From a virus: 57,191 nt of DNA. Both the position numbers and the translations under genes were made by a program. This document shows positions 47,858-56,871 of the stretch, piece after piece (positions within the stretch are counted from its first letter, which is position 1; each line of letters opens with the position of its first letter). Where the stretch lies: the IMG/VR virus record IMGVR_UViG_3300024262_000034, positions 1 through 57,191 of that record. The stretch is one strand, 5' to 3'. Under the pieces are notes generated by a model. That model made no database searches. It was not told where the DNA came from and saw only the letters and a program-made list of their open reading frames with translations.

Positions 47858-48267
47858 GCGTTGACTTCCTGTTGAGCCGCCATGAACAGGGCCAAGCTCT
47901 GTGACTGTTCACGAATATCCGCAAACAAGTGTGGGTACTTCTTAAAGACCCGGACACAATTTTCAACAGAGAATGGAATCTCTGGAGCATCCTCATCCTC
48001 AATATCTGGCTCAGTAATTCCCTGCCAATCCAGAACAATCGTCTTGGCATAAACCTGATGAAGGAGTTCATTGCCCTCTTCATCATCCAGAGTTTCCAGT
48101 TGAATCGCCCGACGATATTTCTTTTGAAGCCGATTCATTTCCTTCTGAAATTCGGTGTTGTGGGGACTAACCATACTGATTTTGATTTTCTCATCATCAC
48201 CATAATTAATCCAAACACCCTCTTTAACAGTTTCCTTTGTCACACCAAATGTGGCTTTAATTCCCAT
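47836..48267 (-). CDS. Tail assembly chaperone G-like part (143 aa)
   Basis: I start at MGIKATFGVTKETVKEG (48267) after GGAGATTTAGA. The acidic helical product (WINYGDDEKIKISMVSPHNTEFQ) is typical of the G-type chaperone before the tape measure. Near its end the codons GCA AAA AAC contain the slippery A-AAA-AAC, five codons before its own stop. Confidence 0.85.
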   Translation of the reverse strand: MGIKATFGVTKETVKEGVWINYGDDEKIKISMVSPHNTEFQKEMNRLQKKYRRAIQLETLDDEEGNELLHQVYAKTIVLDWQGITEPDIEDEDAPEIPFSVENCVRVFKKYPHLFADIREQSQSLALFMAAQQEVNAKNLQPS

Positions 48268-48350
48268 TCTAAATCTCCAAAACAAATTTCTACCTAAACC
48301 AGTCAAATACTATTATGTACCATTATTTACAAAAATAGTATATACAATAC

Positions 48351-49943
48351 TTATTCAGCCGCATCAGGCAAATAGTCCCAATGGACCATCAGCAGGGTGT
48401 GATCCATGTTGGCATCCACCGCAGCACCAGAAGCCGCCTCGTGGTTCAAAGGAACCTTGATAGGCTGATCCGACTCAATACTTAACAGGCCACCACCAAG
48501 AGCAATCAACGGAATGTCCAGCGTAATACCAGCGTTATCCTTCACCACTTGAACGTCCATGGTAACATCTGAATTACCTTCCACAGCCGCCTTAGACGCG
48601 ACATCCGCAAAATACCCGGTGGCCGAACCATTGACGGTAAAGTTCCCAGTGGACACATCAAACGCACCAATCGTGCCAATGGCTTTGTTGGGCGTAACGC
48701 CGTTAGAAATTGCAATGGTGAACTCTTCAAAAAACCCAAGCAAGGGGGTCGGAGCCGCATCAGTAGAACTGATAACGTGCATATTCACCCGAACCACATT
48801 GGATGAAGTATTGAAAGCATCAGACTCCGTAACAGTAACCACCGTTCCGGCTGCACTTCGCAAAGCAACATCACCAGCAACGGTAGCGGAATCTCCGGCC
48901 ACAAACGTCAGATCAGCAGTAAGTTTATCCGCCGTGCTGAAATTAAAAGTAATCTCATTAGGAACGGCCCCTTCAAGATACTCTGCCTGAATTTCAGCAG
49001 GTTCCTCATCGTCAGGAGCACCAAGTTCACGCTCAAGATGGTAGGTTCGACGAGTAATCAAAGAACCTGTTTCATTCTTCAACACCCGACCGCAGAAAAT
49101 GCGAATCAACTGTCCGGCTCCACCAGCACCATCAATCGTACCGTCATCAGCCACCATGGTGGACTCTGTTTTGTCCAGAGTAATTACGGTAGCCGTAACA
49201 GACTTCACACGGGCAAAGCCATTGTTGACAGCATTGAAGAATTTCTTAGTAGCTCCGTCACCACCCACATAAATGAACTCGCCGGGGATCAAGCCAAGCT
49301 CAGTCAAGTCTTTGCCTCCAGCCGACACAATCGTTGGCAAGTCACCAGAAACAACCACGGAGAGATCACCAGCCGTGAACTCATGCCCCACCATGGTGAG
49401 CCGTGCGGCTGCCGGGGGAGTCTCATCCACCAAGTTCTCGTCCACGGTAATTGCCGTAGCACCCACAGTTGCGACAACGTGGAGTCCATTGTTGGCAGAT
49501 TCCGTAAAACCAGTGCCTAAAACTATATCATTGGCCAAGAACCCACCACCACCAGCAGTGTAATCCCCGCCAGAAGCCGTGTAGGTATCCGCAAGCGTAG
49601 TCACATCATCAATGACAATCTTTGCACTACCAAAGGATGTGGTGTCAGGCTTCTCCCGCACATCAGCAAAAAAGAATCCTTGCAGCAAACGCTCAAAATT
49701 CGTTTGCGTCACATCCTGTTGGAGTGCACCAGAAGCGTCCTTATCGGTAATCACCCCCTTCTTATTTTGACGACCCGCATTAATCGGGTTGCGAGCCAAA
49801 AGGGTGCTGTTGCCGCCGAAGTCGCCGTAACTATTCGGCTCCAAATCGTACCAGTTCACAGCACCGGGGTTAGCCTTGAAGGTTGCTTCCTCAGCAAACC
49901 TTAGAGCAGTTACGTTACTATCAATCTTGTTTACAGCAGCCAT
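48351..49943 (-). CDS. Major tail tube protein (530 aa)
   Basis: The large all-beta product (MAAVNKIDSNVTALRFAEEATF, repeated Ig-like insertions with DTYTASGGDYTAGGGGF and TAITVDENLVDE) stands exactly where the tail tube gene lies, between terminator-type connector genes and the chaperone pair. Its size is large for a tube protein (often 150-300 residues) because of decorating Ig-like domains. Confidence 0.8.
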   Translation of the reverse strand: MAAVNKIDSNVTALRFAEEATFKANPGAVNWYDLEPNSYGDFGGNSTLLARNPINAGRQNKKGVITDKDASGALQQDVTQTNFERLLQGFFFADVREKPDTTSFGSAKIVIDDVTTLADTYTASGGDYTAGGGGFLANDIVLGTGFTESANNGLHVVATVGATAITVDENLVDETPPAAARLTMVGHEFTAGDLSVVVSGDLPTIVSAGGKDLTELGLIPGEFIYVGGDGATKKFFNAVNNGFARVKSVTATVITLDKTESTMVADDGTIDGAGGAGQLIRIFCGRVLKNETGSLITRRTYHLERELGAPDDEEPAEIQAEYLEGAVPNEITFNFSTADKLTADLTFVAGDSATVAGDVALRSAAGTVVTVTESDAFNTSSNVVRVNMHVISSTDAAPTPLLGFFEEFTIAISNGVTPNKAIGTIGAFDVSTGNFTVNGSATGYFADVASKAAVEGNSDVTMDVQVVKDNAGITLDIPLIALGGGLLSIESDQPIKVPLNHEAASGAAVDANMDHTLLMVHWDYLPDAAE

Positions 49944-49956
49944 TTCAGCACCTTTC

Positions 49957-50376
49957 TTATTTTATGAGATCATACTCAAAACTTACAAACACATCTGTTC
50001 TAAACCTATTACCTGTTTTACCAAACTCATTGGAAAACGCACTACGAAACCAAACTCCACTGGGAGATTCCTTACCTTCAAACCCATCCTCAAAAGCCTG
50101 TGCAAAGGTATCACTATTTGCAAGCCCACCACCGGCTGCGGTATATATCTGTATCGTCAATAACCCGGATTTTTCATACCGCCTCTGGCCCCCACTATTG
50201 GCCAAGGTTGCTTGATTACCTGCTTGATGAACAAGCAGCGTTTTAATATAGTCCACACTATCTGGAATGTCATCCGGCACATCATCATAAATATCTTCAA
50301 TACCTTGAGCATCCGCAATGGCCTTCACCATAGCTAATATCTCATCCCGTGCGGCTGTTCTACTTGCTGGCGGCAT
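49957..50376 (-). CDS. Tail terminator-like protein (139 aa)
   Basis: The small alpha-beta protein (MPPASRTAARDEILAMVKAI, GLLTIQIYTAAGGGLANSD) precedes the tube gene, the usual place of the lambda gpU / HK97 gp10-like tail terminator. It overlaps gene 50376-50741 by TAATG. Confidence 0.72.
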   Translation of the reverse strand: MPPASRTAARDEILAMVKAIADAQGIEDIYDDVPDDIPDSVDYIKTLLVHQAGNQATLANSGGQRRYEKSGLLTIQIYTAAGGGLANSDTFAQAFEDGFEGKESPSGVWFRSAFSNEFGKTGNRFRTDVFVSFEYDLIK

Positions 50377-50741
50377 TACTCGTGCCTCAACTGCAATTTA
50401 TACAGGTATAAAGTTATTCCCGGCTTAACGGGTTTAACACCCACAATAGCCCACTCAACTCCGTCTGAATCGACAAAAACATTATACCCTTCAAGATCAA
50501 CATCAGTAATTGGAGCAACTAATGCCTTCATATCTCCGGCCTTAATAATCTCACCATCAATCTCACCACGAGCATAATCAATCAACACTGCCGGAGCCGT
50601 AGTTGTTACAACGGGATCAGCAATTGTACCCGTAGCTCGCCACGGCTTGTCTGAATCCACGGGAGTTCGGCTAAGTTTCTTCATGGTCACAGTACGACCC
50701 TTGGCCAATATCAATCTTGTTGCTGTTTCTACTAAACCCAC
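50376..50741 (-). CDS. Head closure-like protein (121 aa)
   Basis: The start is GTG, overlapping the previous stop (TAGTG) after GAGGCGGTTA. The beta-rich product (ATRLILAKGRTVTMKKLSRTP, GVKPVKPGITLYLYKLQLR) fits a head-tail stopper (gp16/FII-type) in place and size. Confidence 0.68.
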   Translation of the reverse strand: MGLVETATRLILAKGRTVTMKKLSRTPVDSDKPWRATGTIADPVVTTTAPAVLIDYARGEIDGEIIKAGDMKALVAPITDVDLEGYNVFVDSDGVEWAIVGVKPVKPGITLYLYKLQLRHE

Positions 50742-51256
50742 TAACCGCCTCTAACTAAACCACGTTTTGAAACAATCAACCCTCGAACCTTTAACTTTAA
50801 ATCCGCAACCGGGTACTCTGGTAGTTGCAAAGAACCACCAAGAAAAGTGACATCTACTTCAATAACATCCACCTTCTCTTTTATCCGCTTAATGTTACGG
50901 CCATGAGCATCTATCTCCGGCGTTGGATTCAAAGTGGTTGTTAATGCAATAAACGCATACTCTGCGGTGGCCTCTTCAACTGGAACAGGAATACCACTTA
51001 ACAAGTAGCCTTCACTATCATAAGCATCCACTCTCGGCCAACTCACCCGTTGATCCGTAGTACGCCGCCCACCAACAAACGAAAACCGTTGATCCAAATA
51101 GTCTGTAGCCTTCACGATAGCTTTCTGAATAGCAGAATTTCCATAGGTAGAAATAACACCACCACGATCATTATGATAATCCTTAAATTGCTGTACAGTA
51201 ATATAAGCATTCGCAGTCGCCGTGATATTATCAGAATCAATTACTTCAAAAGCCAT
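50741..51256 (-). CDS. Head-tail connector adaptor-like protein (171 aa)
   Basis: The N-terminus (NAYITVQQFKDYHNDRGG, AIQKAIVKATDYLDQRF) has the helical DnaT-like/gp6-type connector pattern common in this phage group. It precedes the stopper and terminator genes, in the order adaptor, stopper, terminator. Confidence 0.8.
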   Translation of the reverse strand: MAFEVIDSDNITATANAYITVQQFKDYHNDRGGVISTYGNSAIQKAIVKATDYLDQRFSFVGGRRTTDQRVSWPRVDAYDSEGYLLSGIPVPVEEATAEYAFIALTTTLNPTPEIDAHGRNIKRIKEKVDVIEVDVTFLGGSLQLPEYPVADLKLKVRGLIVSKRGLVRGG

Positions 51257-51265
51257 CTCAACCTC

Positions 51266-51637
51266 TTATGGTAAGTTTGGATCAGTTATGTCAGAACCCA
51301 CAACCCAACGCCCGGCTGCTACGGTGCAGACCACACCAGCATCCGTAACAATCTGTATGTCATAATAGTATTCATCAGGAACCTGTTTGGCATTGGCTGC
51401 GGAAAGAGGAAAATCAATTATTCCACTAGCGGGGGTTGTCAATACACCTGTTATCTCAAACAACTGGTTCGTTTCATCCGTAGGCTCATCCTGAGTATTG
51501 ACAGATAACTTTGCGGAATAACCAGTCACGTCAATTGCAGAACCCGCAGAGTCCTTAACAGTAATTCGTTGAGTTTTCGTATCCCCACGAACCACATAAA
51601 TATCTTGATTTAATCGACCATATAAATCATCAGCCAT
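51266..51637 (-). CDS. Ig-like/BppU-N-like structural protein (123 aa)
   Basis: The product (DIYVVRGDTKTQRITVKDSAG, GYSAKLSVN, YYYDIQIVTDAGVVCTVAAGRW) has the beta-sandwich pattern of the N-terminal domain of baseplate upper proteins and Ig-like phage domains. Its place in the connector cluster suggests it joins the fibre-like proteins upstream to the virion. Confidence 0.72.
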   Translation of the reverse strand: MADDLYGRLNQDIYVVRGDTKTQRITVKDSAGSAIDVTGYSAKLSVNTQDEPTDETNQLFEITGVLTTPASGIIDFPLSAANAKQVPDEYYYDIQIVTDAGVVCTVAAGRWVVGSDITDPNLP

Positions 51638-51639
51638 TT

Positions 51640-51777
51640 TTATGCACCTATATCTTCAACAGTAGTTAAGACCACATCGTAATCTTCAATCTCTTCTAAA
51701 GTTACTTCCAGCCCATCAACAACCGCCTGTGTGGTTTGAAGCTGCGTAAACACAGGAAACATTCCTTGCAATGCCAT
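51640..51777 (-). CDS. Small acidic hypothetical protein (45 aa)
   Basis: A 45-codon frame overlaps the previous stop (TAATG) and ends two bases before the start of 51266-51637. The product (MALQGMFPVFTQLQTTQAVVDGLEVTL) is acidic and could be a linker peptide between structural proteins. Confidence 0.62.
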   Translation of the reverse strand: MALQGMFPVFTQLQTTQAVVDGLEVTLEEIEDYDVVLTTVEDIGA

Positions 51778-52724
51778 TACACAACCGTCCTTGTATTTCC
51801 ATCCGCACTTACATTTAAAGTAAACGCCGGAGTAGAATCATCGTCCTCATACACCACAACAACACTGGGGCTTCCGGGAGTCACCACCACCCGGTTACTC
51901 AACGTCTTTCGGTTCTTTTCGACGGATGTCAATATAGTATCAACGATTCCATCAATCGTATCAACCTTACCATCCACAGTTGACAATGCCGAAGCAGTTG
52001 CGAGCGTTGCCAGTGTAGCGGGTAGGGTTGTTCCGGTATCCAGAAGTACGGCATCCACATTTGTACTAATCGTATCAACCTTACCATCCACAGTTGACAG
52101 TGCCGAAGCAGTTGCGAGCGTTGCCAGTGTAGCGGGTAGGGTTGTTCCGGTATCCTCAACAATCAACACTGTTTCTGCCTTCACTGCCGCAACGTCTGCT
52201 GAAACAGAAGCACCAGCAGGAGCACCTAACCGAGCGAAGTTGTCCCCAGTTTGTTTGGTGTTGCCCGTATAGGTAGTAACAGTTCCTATGGTTGAGGCTG
52301 ATTTATTGTAGCCGGTTCCATCATAATCATCCTCAAGATTATTTAAAGCAGTTGTCAACCCTTTAAGTTTAGAAACATCCACCCGACCAGAAGAATCTGC
52401 AATACCTACAGTTTCCACAATAAGATTCTGCATGATTGCATTCAAGGCCAGTTCCCGCTTGGTCAATAAGAATGGCTTATACCGATCCGAATCTACCAAG
52501 GTTGCACCACCATCAATCAAACCAACCAAATCTTCTCCAACAACATCCCAAGGGGCAGTGCCGAGTGTGACGGTGAACCTATACCAGCCGTTACCTAACT
52601 CAGTGAACGATGGCTTACTTGCCATCTTGTCTGTCTGGTTAGTGGCAGTCTCCAACGCAATGAAGACTGGTGTGAGGCCAGTCGCCGCCACGCCCGCATC
52701 AGAAAAATATTTAAAATAAAGCAT
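51777..52724 (-). CDS. Fibre-like structural protein with duplicated segment (315 aa)
   Basis: After a beta-rich start (YFSDAGVAATGLTPVFIALE) and linkers, residues about 200-280 hold two near-identical copies of DTGTTLPATLATLATASA with a 38-residue period. This style of repeat occurs in fibre-like and neck proteins of phages I recall from marine metagenomes. The position between connector and head genes is unusual for a fibre; it may decorate the neck. Confidence 0.72.
   Translation of the reverse strand: MLYFKYFSDAGVAATGLTPVFIALETATNQTDKMASKPSFTELGNGWYRFTVTLGTAPWDVVGEDLVGLIDGGATLVDSDRYKPFLLTKRELALNAIMQNLIVETVGIADSSGRVDVSKLKGLTTALNNLEDDYDGTGYNKSASTIGTVTTYTGNTKQTGDNFARLGAPAGASVSADVAAVKAETVLIVEDTGTTLPATLATLATASALSTVDGKVDTISTNVDAVLLDTGTTLPATLATLATASALSTVDGKVDTIDGIVDTILTSVEKNRKTLSNRVVVTPGSPSVVVVYEDDDSTPAFTLNVSADGNTRTVV
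51954..52155. repeat. 88-bp direct repeat inside gene 51777-52724
   Basis: 51954-52041 and 52068-52155 differ at one base and are offset by 114 bp (38 codons). The frame is kept, so the protein gains one extra module. Unequal recombination or slippage is the likely origin. Confidence 0.9.
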
Positions 52725-52733
52725 TATAATGTC

Positions 52734-54233
52734 CTATGTCGTAAACTGGTTGACCAGTGAGTTTTCACCAGATCGGGACGGAATCTCAATAGTTGGTGGT
52801 CCTAGCTGTGTCGCATTTCCGTGAATATCTGTTATCCCGGAACGCTTGATTTTAGTGTTGCGAATTCGTAAGTCTCCACCTGCCACGTTAGCCAGCCTTG
52901 GGTCATCCGTAACATTGTCCGTTGGGTGCGGAAAGACATTACTTATGGCTCCGGTGTCTATCGTCCCGTTTATCACTGAGTTTATGCTTCGCAAGGCTCC
53001 ACCACTCCCCTGTTCAACCTCACTCTGCGTATTATCAGAAATAATGCTGTTGATGAGATAGCCTTGATTGATCGTTCCACGCTTTTTCCAGCCGTCGAGA
53101 TTACCGGCAATAATGCCATTAACCCACATTCCACTTTGGTTGGTTGTGTCCACACCGTAGAGTCCATTGTTATAGGAAGCACAGCCAAAGGCAGAAGCCC
53201 CTCGCATAGAAAATCCAACGTGGGTGTTTCCGTATGCCCGACAGTTGACAAAACCAATATGCCCGTACTGTTGATTCGCTACGCTTGTTACGGTCATACC
53301 AGAAGAATCACCGTCATAAAAATCGCAATCAATGAATAAGGCTTGAATTTCGCTACCACTTGCCTGATAGTACCGCATAGCGTTAATGCACTTACCACCA
53401 CCGGCCCCATCGCCGCCATCATAAAAATCACACTTATAAAACAACAGTCCTCGGATGGCATAAGTGTTTGAGTATATTTGCAGATTATAGGTATAACTGG
53501 CTCCATCCCCCACCCCTCGAACATGGAAGTTCTCAAACTGGGTGTTATACATATTTGCAACAGCCCCAGTCCCTATGTATAGCCCATGACCAGCACCCAC
53601 GGGATTGTTGCCATTGTAGTTATAAAGAACAGGTCCATCATCCTCCGGCGTTGTCTGAAATCCCTTTATTCGCAAGTACGCATCGGTAGCTTCCGAGCCA
53701 CCACGGGTCCATGCTATCGTTGCTGATCGGTTGCTGTCTCCCTTGTTGTCGTATAGTGTTACGTCCTGATAACCAGCATCAACCTCATCATGTGCCGTCT
53801 GAATATCATTAAACGCCCCACCAATCGTAACATTGACGGTGGGGACCGAAGTGGTGTAGCCTATAAGGATGTCAATATAATTGCCACTGGCATCGACTGC
53901 GGTAACTTCGTAATAATCATCTGGATAGGTGGCAGAAAAATCAAAATACCCCACCATACCAACTTCAGTGTTTGTGAATGCTCCACTCTTGGTAATACGG
54001 AGTTTCCCACTGCCGTTATTGGAGATCGCTGCTGTCGTAGCACTGTCGATTGCACCCCCATTCGTGCCAATCAATGCAGCCATCGCTGCCGCTTCCCCGA
54101 CCGAAATTACTTTAGCATCCCACCATTCTTTAGTGCAACCTCCGGGGTTGGCTAGACCGGCCTTAGTGCCTGTGCCACCAACAAAGAACACACTGGATTT
54201 ACCATCAACAACATCAAAAATATCATACGACAT
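52734..54233 (-). CDS. Right-handed beta-helix protein (499 aa)
   Basis: The middle has stacked turns with strand-Asn/Gly patterns typical of parallel beta-helix proteins (YNTQFENFHVRGVG, FYKCDFYDGGDGAG, FIDCDFYDGDSSG, FVNCRAYGNTHVGF, ASYNNGLYGV). Such domains bind or cut surface sugars in phage tailspikes. Here the gene is among connector genes, so a neck whisker or head fibre is more likely. No catalytic residue set is apparent. Confidence 0.85.
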   Translation of the reverse strand: MSYDIFDVVDGKSSVFFVGGTGTKAGLANPGGCTKEWWDAKVISVGEAAAMAALIGTNGGAIDSATTAAISNNGSGKLRITKSGAFTNTEVGMVGYFDFSATYPDDYYEVTAVDASGNYIDILIGYTTSVPTVNVTIGGAFNDIQTAHDEVDAGYQDVTLYDNKGDSNRSATIAWTRGGSEATDAYLRIKGFQTTPEDDGPVLYNYNGNNPVGAGHGLYIGTGAVANMYNTQFENFHVRGVGDGASYTYNLQIYSNTYAIRGLLFYKCDFYDGGDGAGGGKCINAMRYYQASGSEIQALFIDCDFYDGDSSGMTVTSVANQQYGHIGFVNCRAYGNTHVGFSMRGASAFGCASYNNGLYGVDTTNQSGMWVNGIIAGNLDGWKKRGTINQGYLINSIISDNTQSEVEQGSGGALRSINSVINGTIDTGAISNVFPHPTDNVTDDPRLANVAGGDLRIRNTKIKRSGITDIHGNATQLGPPTIEIPSRSGENSLVNQFTT

Positions 54234-54242
54234 AGTTCATCC

Positions 54243-54596
54243 CTAAGCAGGAAGCACGTCTGGCGACGGTGGAAGTCCTTGAAGCCAAATCTTTACAAAT
54301 TGATATTCATTACCGTCTTCTCCAACAACCTGTCCACGTTCAGTAGTCCAATTGGGAAAGTTTGCATCAAGATACGTTTTAACAGCATTCTTAATTTCTT
54401 GCAGTCTGTTATTATCACGGGCTTCATCAAAAGCTCCGATGATGATCTGCTTAACCTTACGAATAAATGATGCGGAAACAGAGTGTCCAAGAAGATTCTT
54501 AAACTGCTGTTGAGTTGCATTAACAACCTGCTGTCGTGTTAGGTTGTTATCTCGGACATACTTCTGGATAACGATAAAGTCAGGATTTTCCCGCAT
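54243..54596 (-). CDS. Hypothetical head-region protein (117 aa)
   Basis: I start at MRENPDFIVIQKYV (54596), one base after the previous stop and after AGCAGGGAATGAT; the longer frame is a shadow. The product is helical (QQVVNATQQQFKNLLGHSVS, SFIRKVKQIIIGAFDEAR) with a beta C-terminus. Place suggests a virion or head-assembly role. Confidence 0.72.
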   Translation of the reverse strand: MRENPDFIVIQKYVRDNNLTRQQVVNATQQQFKNLLGHSVSASFIRKVKQIIIGAFDEARDNNRLQEIKNAVKTYLDANFPNWTTERGQVVGEDGNEYQFVKIWLQGLPPSPDVLPA

Positions 54597-54597
54597 A

Positions 54598-55083
54598 TCA
54601 TTCCCTGCTAAATTCAGGATTAATAAAATCAATATCCACACGAGTGACTTCATGCACACCAGAAAGTTTCGACACCACATCAACGGAAGGTTTACCATCT
54701 TCGGTCCAGTGTTCCTCATTCTTAGGGTCTAGTTCCAACAAAGCATGTGCAATCTTTCTGCGATTAATGTCCCCAATATCTTCATCAGACTCTTCTATAA
54801 TTTCATCCTCATCGAAATTATCCTGATCTTCTTCTACTGGATCAGGATCATCACTCTCCACCTCTGGAAATGTATATAGACCCTGTTCGGCGGCCCGGAT
54901 TAATTCGTCCGAATTTTCCGGGTAGGCTCGGATGGTTCGACCTAAGTATGAAATAGGACCGGCAAGTTTTTCCAGATCGCCCCTGAGTGGACATTTGCCG
55001 TTTACAAACTGAAATCCATTGCGTTGAAATGTTTTACCCTGACGACCCCCGGTTGCAATCAGCGTGATACTGCCTTGAGACAT
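54598..55083 (-). CDS. Acidic hypothetical head-region protein (161 aa)
   Basis: A globular N-terminal half (GKTFQRNGFQFVNGKCPLRGD) is followed by a very acidic stretch (EEDQDNFDEDEIIEESDED, about 85-105) and a small C-terminal domain (DVVSKLSGVHEVTRVDIDF). It is the first gene after the hairpin at 55110. Function unknown. Confidence 0.72.
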   Translation of the reverse strand: MSQGSITLIATGGRQGKTFQRNGFQFVNGKCPLRGDLEKLAGPISYLGRTIRAYPENSDELIRAAEQGLYTFPEVESDDPDPVEEDQDNFDEDEIIEESDEDIGDINRRKIAHALLELDPKNEEHWTEDGKPSVDVVSKLSGVHEVTRVDIDFINPEFSRE

Positions 55084-55109
55084 TTTATTCTACCTTTATA
55101 GATGAAATA

Positions 55110-55153
55110 AACGCACAGTGTTTATCCTACCAGAAAAGAAAACACTGTGCGTT
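55110..55153. other. Perfect 14-bp inverted repeat after a head gene
   Basis: AACGCACAGTGTTT (55110-55123) is exactly complementary to 55140-55153, with a 16-nt loop, in the gap between genes 55169-55753 and 54598-55083. On the minus strand only TATTTC follows, so termination would be partial. It may limit transcripts of downstream genes relative to the capsid region or protect the 3' end of the upstream mRNA. Confidence 0.78.
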
Positions 55154-55168
55154 GAAATAACAAAATGC

Positions 55169-55753
55169 TTAGCTAGATTTACCAGCAGCATAGAACACTG
55201 GAATGGCATTCGCCGGAACCAGAGCCACAGTCAGTGCGGCTGTAGAAACACCCTCATCCACAATCGCTCCGACCATACCCGCAATGCTAATTGTCGGATC
55301 ACGCCAATCATCACTATCCACCGGGGGTAAGAACTCGACCGTGACAATGTGATCACCAAGATCATCACCACCGGAACCCGTTGCAATCGTTAAGTTCGGG
55401 GTTAAGTATGATGCGTTGTCAATTGCCGAAGCATTCAACAGAATAACCATGGCAGCAGCAGCATCATCTACACCATCCGTCACAAGCATGGTATGGGCTG
55501 CATCCACAACCACAGCACCAGTCGTTGGATGAACAACCTTAACATGCAAACGCCAACCAGTCCACGCCGTACCAACCACGGCAGCCGTAGCAGTCGCCCC
55601 ATCCCACAACTCATCGCCACCACCGGCAATTGCCTGAGCAGCGAGCTTGGCATCCGCAGCATCCTCAGCCCATACAACAACAGAATCCACGTTATCTTTC
55701 AGGGTTCGTCCTGAAGTTACCGCAGGTTCAACAACAAAAATCGAAGCAGCCAT
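55169..55753 (-). CDS. Probable head decoration or structural protein (194 aa)
   Basis: A highly Ala/Val/Asp-rich product (TSGRTLKDNVDSVVVWAEDAADAK, AAAAMVILLNASAIDN) lying directly after the capsid gene, the usual place of a capsid decoration protein. The start follows AAAGGGCTATT. No family is recognised. Confidence 0.7.
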   Translation of the reverse strand: MAASIFVVEPAVTSGRTLKDNVDSVVVWAEDAADAKLAAQAIAGGGDELWDGATATAAVVGTAWTGWRLHVKVVHPTTGAVVVDAAHTMLVTDGVDDAAAAMVILLNASAIDNASYLTPNLTIATGSGGDDLGDHIVTVEFLPPVDSDDWRDPTISIAGMVGAIVDEGVSTAALTVALVPANAIPVFYAAGKSS

Positions 55754-55797
55754 AATAGCCCTTTCTTTTTAGAATAAATGTTATAACTAAATAAAGT

Positions 55798-55828
55798 TTT
55801 ATAGTGCGGAATTTAACCGCACTATAAA
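55798..55828 (-). terminator. Hairpin terminator after the capsid gene
   Basis: A perfect 12-bp stem (TTTATAGTGCGG at 55798-55809 with 55817-55828) and a 7-nt loop lie 11 bp after the capsid gene. On the minus strand AACTTTATTT follows, a broken T run, so it would stop many but not all transcripts. That would keep capsid messages above those of downstream genes. Confidence 0.72.
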
Positions 55829-55838
55829 TTATTTTTAC

Positions 55839-56762
55839 TTAGTTAGTAATACCATCGGCGTAAGCAATAGCTTTTTCGCTGAACAGAGCCAGACCGCAAT
55901 ACCACTTGACACGCCAGATATGCTCATCCTTGGTTTCACTGACTCCGGCATCTTCGACCTGAATACCAGCAGCATTGGCCGCAGTTAAACCGGCGAGGCC
56001 AACCTTCTGGCTACCATCGTCGAAACAGCCAGCAAAAATATAGCCACAAACACCGGTTGAAGTTCCTTTGTCGTCATCAATCGGAATCCAATCATTGCGA
56101 AATACCGGCACACCGCTATACGCAATAACTTTTCCACCATCAGGAAGTTCAAACGTCTCATCAATCGAAGCCCCGCCAAGAGCACGAAGGGCCGACCGGT
56201 AAGAACGACGAGTACGGGCATTCATGCAGAAATAATCAACCTGTCCATCCTTGGCCGTAACCAAGTCCATCAGTTCGTCCATGATGGGGAAGGTAAAGAC
56301 CGAACCGTTTGCACCCGTATCAACCTGTTGGCCAGCCGCCGTAAGGTTCAAAAGGCCATCAAACTGATCCGACGCACCAGTACCATTGATTAACATGTCC
56401 TGATATTTACGACCAGCAGATTTTGCTTTGGATGCAACCTGAATAGCCGTCTGGTCATTACCAGAGTTTGACATCGTGGCTTGAATCAGCCCATTAACTT
56501 CAGCATCACCGATGATCGTAGTCAAGCTGGAAGTGACCTGAGTAAAGGTCGCAGCCGCTTTACCAGCAATCGTCCCACCAACTGGCTCAACATCTACATC
56601 ACCGAGAGCGTTCTCCCGGCTATAGCTGATTGCATTGCCGGAAATTGCCTGAAAAGGCAAGACTTGAAACATTTGGTTGACGGTAATAACATTCTCAATC
56701 ACACCGGCAACAAGGGGATTTTGCGACAATTTAGCCGCTTCAACAAGAGTTACAGAAGCCAT
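55839..56762 (-). CDS. Major capsid protein, HK97 fold (307 aa)
   Basis: The product (QNPLVAGVIENVITVNQMFQVLPFQ, SYSRENALGDVDVEPVGG, AGRKYQDMLINGTG, MDELMDLVTAKDGQ, NARTRRSYRSALRALGG, IAYSGVPVFRNDWIP) has the layout of HK97-type capsid proteins of siphophages. It lies after the scaffold-like gene, has its own strong promoter and long leader, and is followed by the hairpin at 55798. Confidence 0.88.
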   Translation of the reverse strand: MASVTLVEAAKLSQNPLVAGVIENVITVNQMFQVLPFQAISGNAISYSRENALGDVDVEPVGGTIAGKAAATFTQVTSSLTTIIGDAEVNGLIQATMSNSGNDQTAIQVASKAKSAGRKYQDMLINGTGASDQFDGLLNLTAAGQQVDTGANGSVFTFPIMDELMDLVTAKDGQVDYFCMNARTRRSYRSALRALGGASIDETFELPDGGKVIAYSGVPVFRNDWIPIDDDKGTSTGVCGYIFAGCFDDGSQKVGLAGLTAANAAGIQVEDAGVSETKDEHIWRVKWYCGLALFSEKAIAYADGITN

Positions 56763-56871
56763 AAGTAATCCTTTCTAATTTTTAAGGTTCAACAACTACA
56801 TAGCAATGATTTCGGATCACCCTAATAACATTGTTGGACCGTGGATCACCCATAGTCCGATAACTATCAAC

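Noticed and set aside
47808-48086. 92-codon frame overlapping the chaperone gene
   Set aside because: It is the third frame over the G-like gene with no ribosome site; the -1 frame after the slippery site is the meaningful one.
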